Assembly (NCBI GenBank): GCA_009692665.1
Contig: SHYT01000009.1
Location: 16,906 to 80,905 of the forward strand
DNA from: Dehalococcoidia bacterium
Lineage (GTDB): Bacteria; Chloroflexota; Dehalococcoidia; Lucifugimonadales; SHYT01
Length of the DNA stretch: 64,000 nt
Direction: 5' to 3'
Position 1 is the stretch's first letter; each line of letters begins with the position of its first letter. The translations under genes and the position numbers were made by a program. This document shows, in pieces, positions 59,794-64,000 of this stretch. The notes beneath the pieces were generated by a model, which was not told the DNA's origin, searched no databases, and worked only from the letters and a program-made list of their open reading frames with translations.

Positions 59794-60082
59794 TTCACTT
59801 TCCGCACCGCTCCAATACTTGTGGTTGGGGGCGACATCTCTGCATGGACGCACCTTCTTGCTTCTTTAGAGCGCGTGTCCTATGGCTCAAAATGCGCAGT
59901 GCTAACGCGAGCCCTTTTCGCAAGTATCGCTATTGATCTGGCATACGAGAAGGCCCTATGTGCATCCAGCCTCTACGACTTTCTAGCTAATCAAACAAGA
60001 TGGACGAACCACTAGCGCACATGAGGTGCTTGGAGCTCTACGTGGTGGATACGAGCTAAGGAGGATAAACGAAGAGGCAACC

Positions 60083-62077
60083 CTACGTTTTAAGCTGGTA
60101 GGGGATGTCTACTACCACGATGTTGGGCCGCGACAGCAGCGCCAGCTTGAGCCGGAATGCGCTCTGCCGGTGTAGAGAGTGCTCCCACCACCGTTTGGGC
60201 ACGAATTCTGGAATGACGACGGTGACCAGGGCATCCGGGCTGGACTTGGTGATGTCATCGATGTACGCCAGCAGCGGCCCCATGAAGTCACGATAGGGCG
60301 ATTCGATGGTGATCAGCGGCGTATCGTTGCCCACAATCTGCGTCCAGGAGAGCCGGAAGTCTTCGGCGGTTTCCAGGTTGTCTGATACGTGGACGCCGGT
60401 GACGTTTGGCGAGAGGCTGCGCGCGTAGGTGAGCGCTTGGGCGAAGGGCTTGTTCAGGTCCGCCACAGGAACGACCACGATTTGCTCCGTGGGTTTCACG
60501 TTAGGAAGCATTTCATATCTGGAAAGGCGCAACTCTCGCGCAAGGCGGCGGTAGTGGTTACGAATGGAGATCATCATGCCAACCAGCAGTGGTACCAACA
60601 GAGCTATCACCCATGCGCCATGCGTAAACTTAACCGCCATGGCTTCCACCATGACAAAAGCCGTGACCAGCGCGCCGGCGCCGTTCAGAATCAGGCCGGT
60701 CCTCCAGCCTTTTCCATGTTCGCGCATCCAGTGCAGCACCATGCCCGCTTGCGATAGCGTGAACGCCGCAAATACACCCACGGTGTAGAGAGGAATCAGG
60801 GCCGCTACGCTACCCTGGAAGGTGAAGATGCATACCGCTGCCAGCGTGGCCAGCACGATGATGCCGGTCGAAAACGCCAGCCGCTCGCCCCGGCCTGAGA
60901 ACTGGTGCGGCATAAAGTTATCTTTTGCCAAAATGGAGCTTAGGCGCGGAAAGTCCGCAAATGCCGTGTTCGCCGCAAGAAACAGCAAAATGACAATCGT
61001 GAATTGGATGTAGGAGTGGAATATCCCAGGGCCAACGACGGCGCGGACAAGCTGGCTGACCAGCGTCTCCGTTTCTGATGGGTCTGGCAGTACACCTACG
61101 TGGCTGCTCAGATAGCTCAGCCCCACAAACAAGGTGCCAAAGAGCAGCGCCATCCAGGTGAGCGTGATGCGGGCATTGCGCGCTTCCGGCCGTTTGAACG
61201 CGGGCACACCATCGGAGATGGCTTCAACGCCGGTGAGCGCTACGGCGCCAGAACTGAACGCGCGGAGTATCAGCAAGAGGCCTAGAGGCTCCATTGTTGC
61301 AGGCATCCAGTCCGGGGGAGGCGTGTACTCCGGCAGTGTGCCGGTGGCTGCGCGGAACACTCCGTAGCCAAGAAACCCCAGCATGCCAGCCAGGTACAGG
61401 TAGGTGGGCAGTGCAAAGATGGAGCCGGACTCGCGGACGCCACGCAGGTTGCCTAGCGCCAGCAGAAGCACCGCGCCCATGCCAATGAAGATGCGCGTAT
61501 CGTACAAACCGGGAAACAACGAGGTGAGTGCCTGTATGCCCGCCGCAATGGATACGGCCACCGTGAGGACATAGTCAATGAGCAGAGCGGAAGCAGCTAT
61601 GAGCGCGGGATAGGTTCCCAAGTTTTCACGCGAGACGATGTAGCTGCTTGCGCCGTTGGGATACGCACGAATAACGTGGTGGTACGACATGATGACGATT
61701 GCCAGCACGGCTACCAGCGCCAACGTGATGGGCATCGTAAACGCCAGTGCGCCCATGCCGGCCAGGGCTAGTACGCGGATAAGCTCCTCGGTGGCATATG
61801 CTGACGAAGAGAGATTGTCTGATCCAAGAACGGCGAGGGCCTTCACCTTGGTGAGACGCTCCGCCGACTCTTGCGAGCTAGGAAGAGGCACTCCAAATAG
61901 CGTCCGGCGCAGGTTACGAAGCACCCGGCCTACGTCGCCCTCAACACCAAACAGCGCTTCGTCGCTCACCCGAAAAACGCCGGAGTCTAGAGGGCGAAAC
62001 GCCCGGCTTCTCCGAGGCCCCACCGGACTCTTCGCCGCGACTCGATCGCGTTTTCCATTGCGCTTTTCAAAGTTCAT
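60083..62077 (-). CDS. KimA-like potassium importer (APC superfamily)
   Basis: 664 residues: a hydrophilic N-terminus (1-70), about twelve membrane segments, then a cytoplasmic domain with a universal-stress-like fold. Sequence around LTKVKALAVLGSDNLSSSAYATEE and the C-terminal PKRWWEHSLHRQSAFRLKLALL closely recall Bacillus KimA (YdaO), a high-affinity K+ transporter. In Bacillus it is controlled by a c-di-AMP riboswitch, which I do not see upstream here. Confidence 0.85.
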   Translation of the reverse strand: MNFEKRNGKRDRVAAKSPVGPRRSRAFRPLDSGVFRVSDEALFGVEGDVGRVLRNLRRTLFGVPLPSSQESAERLTKVKALAVLGSDNLSSSAYATEELIRVLALAGMGALAFTMPITLALVAVLAIVIMSYHHVIRAYPNGASSYIVSRENLGTYPALIAASALLIDYVLTVAVSIAAGIQALTSLFPGLYDTRIFIGMGAVLLLALGNLRGVRESGSIFALPTYLYLAGMLGFLGYGVFRAATGTLPEYTPPPDWMPATMEPLGLLLILRAFSSGAVALTGVEAISDGVPAFKRPEARNARITLTWMALLFGTLFVGLSYLSSHVGVLPDPSETETLVSQLVRAVVGPGIFHSYIQFTIVILLFLAANTAFADFPRLSSILAKDNFMPHQFSGRGERLAFSTGIIVLATLAAVCIFTFQGSVAALIPLYTVGVFAAFTLSQAGMVLHWMREHGKGWRTGLILNGAGALVTAFVMVEAMAVKFTHGAWVIALLVPLLVGMMISIRNHYRRLARELRLSRYEMLPNVKPTEQIVVVPVADLNKPFAQALTYARSLSPNVTGVHVSDNLETAEDFRLSWTQIVGNDTPLITIESPYRDFMGPLLAYIDDITKSSPDALVTVVIPEFVPKRWWEHSLHRQSAFRLKLALLSRPNIVVVDIPYQLKT

Positions 62078-62339
62078 AGCGCGGGTGTACGCACCCCTTG
62101 GCCGGTTCTAGAAACAGGGCAAGATGCTAGGACTTGAAACAATATATACGGTAGAAAATAGATGAGGCGTACGCGCGGAGACTCTTTGAGGCGGCTCCCG
62201 TGGTTTGGAATGCGGAGTCTAGCCAGGAGGCTTCCAAACTTCTTCGTGTCCATGCAAAGGAGAATTATACCACTTGGAGTGCTACGGCCTGCTCCAGCAC
62301 TTGCTCATACAGAGCGGCAACCTGCCTGGCCAAGTGGTC

Positions 62340-62465
62340 TTCCGCGACCCTGAGCGGAGCCGAAGGATGAACGGACACCACAGGAGCTGGCAGCGTTTCC
62401 CAGTTTGGTCGGCCCAATTGGACGTATGGCAAATCCATAGTTCCAGACACTCAAATTGAACCACT
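62340..62465. mobile_element. decayed TIR element, right part, copy 3
   Basis: From ATGAACGGACACCACAGGAG at 62367 through CAGTTTGGTCGGCCCAATTGG to the end CAAATTGAACCACT (62452-62465) it follows copies 1 and 2; a REP variant GACCCTGAGCGGAGCCG precedes it. The left end cannot be found. Part of the gap between the KimA gene and 23S. Confidence 0.65.
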
Positions 62466-62511
62466 ACCCAAAGCGCTATCCCTTGTGCCACGCATGGCTT
62501 CCTGGTACAGT

Positions 62512-62544
62512 AAAAAGGCCAGTTGCACACCCCGGTGCAAGGCC
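62512..62544 (-). terminator. intrinsic terminator, minus strand, ahead of 23S promoter
   Basis: On the minus strand: GGCC-TTGCAC-CGGGGT-GTGCAA-CT-GGCC followed by TTTTT. It points away from the rRNA gene, so it would stop antisense or divergent transcription. Confidence 0.55.
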
Positions 62545-62564
62545 TCACTGGGAACAAAATCCTC

Positions 62565-62593
62565 TTGACACCTCGTGGCCGATTGTCTATACT
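62565..62593 (+). promoter_or_regulatory. 23S rRNA promoter
   Basis: Perfect TTGACA at 62565-62570, a 17-bp spacer and TATACT at 62588-62593, a strong vegetative promoter about 165 bp upstream of 23S. Confidence 0.85.
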
Positions 62594-62659
62594 AACGTCT
62601 CGGAGTGTGTGTGAAAGTGATTCAGAACATCACATAGCGCAAGCCTATAGGGAAACTCC

Positions 62660-62704
62660 CACGAAGAGCGGTGGGGTTAACACCCCGCCGCTCTTCGTGT
62701 TTGT
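62660..62704 (+). other. long stem in the 23S leader
   Basis: CACGAAGAGCGG (62660-62671) pairs with CCGCTCTTCGTG (62688-62699), with an inner GGGG/CCCC stem, followed by TTTGTC. Could be a processing or antitermination structure; as a terminator it would need to be bypassed. Confidence 0.5.
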
Positions 62705-62755
62705 CAGACACTTTAACATAGAGAATATAGAGAGAGCATCAACAGGTCCTGTAGT

Positions 62756-64000
<1,245 letters not shown>

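Noticed and set aside
62078..62280. ydaO/c-di-AMP riboswitch upstream of the KimA-like gene
   Set aside because: None of the conserved ydaO blocks is present on the minus strand.

Overview
The window is a high-GC bacterial chromosome segment carrying aerobic housekeeping genes. A Chloroflexota (Dehalococcoidia/SAR202-like) origin is my best guess. The reasons are a T-box leader ahead of ileS, a 23S rRNA gene with its own promoter and no 16S or spacer tRNAs upstream (23S unlinked from 16S is known in Dehalococcoidia), PdxS/PdxT-type vitamin B6 synthesis, frequent GTG/TTG starts, and an R3H/AAA protein next to an SbcC-like ATPase. This is inference from gene content; the 23S sequence would settle it.

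Layout. 1-396: N-terminal part of lexA (minus strand), then a small zinc-ribbon protein. 910-5659: promoter, isoleucine T-box leader, a frameshifted DUF6308-like gene, ileS and a membrane protein. 5700-10201: pdxS, pdxT, a GNAT-like gene and an R3H-AAA ATPase. 10318-12912: SbcC-like ATPase, converging across a 490-bp gap on gyrB and a membrane-protein gene. 18111-25722: a minus-strand aa3/caa3 cytochrome oxidase cluster (coxB-coxA-coxC-coxD-ctaG, then ctaA and ctaB for heme A). 26129-31860: tatA, a DnaQ-like exonuclease, two tenA paralogues separated by a mobile element, and rel. 31936-34730: a repeat-rich, patchy stretch with a low-GC orphan ORF, frameshifted rnhA, rpsT and a degenerate Nudix gene between direct repeats. 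34731-45216: uppP, thiI, an MFS permease, hisS, a UvrD/PcrA helicase, a UPF0104-type membrane protein and a second MFS permease. 45485-46447: a broken gene for a secreted protein with internal repeats. 46606-52479: a complete suf operon (sufB-C-D-S-U-rrf2). 52534-56717: an orphan RHH antitoxin, small genes, an M42 aminopeptidase, an aquaporin-arsC pair. 56800-62077: leuS, a KOW-like protein and a KimA-type K+ transporter. 62565-64000: 23S promoter, leader and the 5' part of 23S rRNA.

How it fits together. Most genes are core metabolism: aminoacyl-tRNA synthetases (ileS, hisS, leuS), the Suf Fe-S system with its Rrf2 regulator, aerobic respiration with heme A synthesis, B6 and thiamine salvage, stringent response, DNA repair, and arsenate detoxification by reduction plus channel efflux. 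Among them lie several repeat families: a roughly 210-225-bp element with terminal inverted repeats (two good copies, one decayed), REP-like palindromes (one apparently inside the T-box leader), a four-copy palindrome cluster at 32.9-34.35 kb, and a 146-bp direct repeat.

Three genes carry an apparent single-base deletion, two of them in homopolymers. This may mean consensus errors rather than real pseudogenes. I found no CRISPR array, prophage, transposase or convincing new defence system. The most interesting items are the T-box leader with a hairpin insertion and an unrelated first gene, the TIR element family, the tenA pair in which one copy has lost catalytic residues, and the Nudix gene without its catalytic glutamates between direct repeats.
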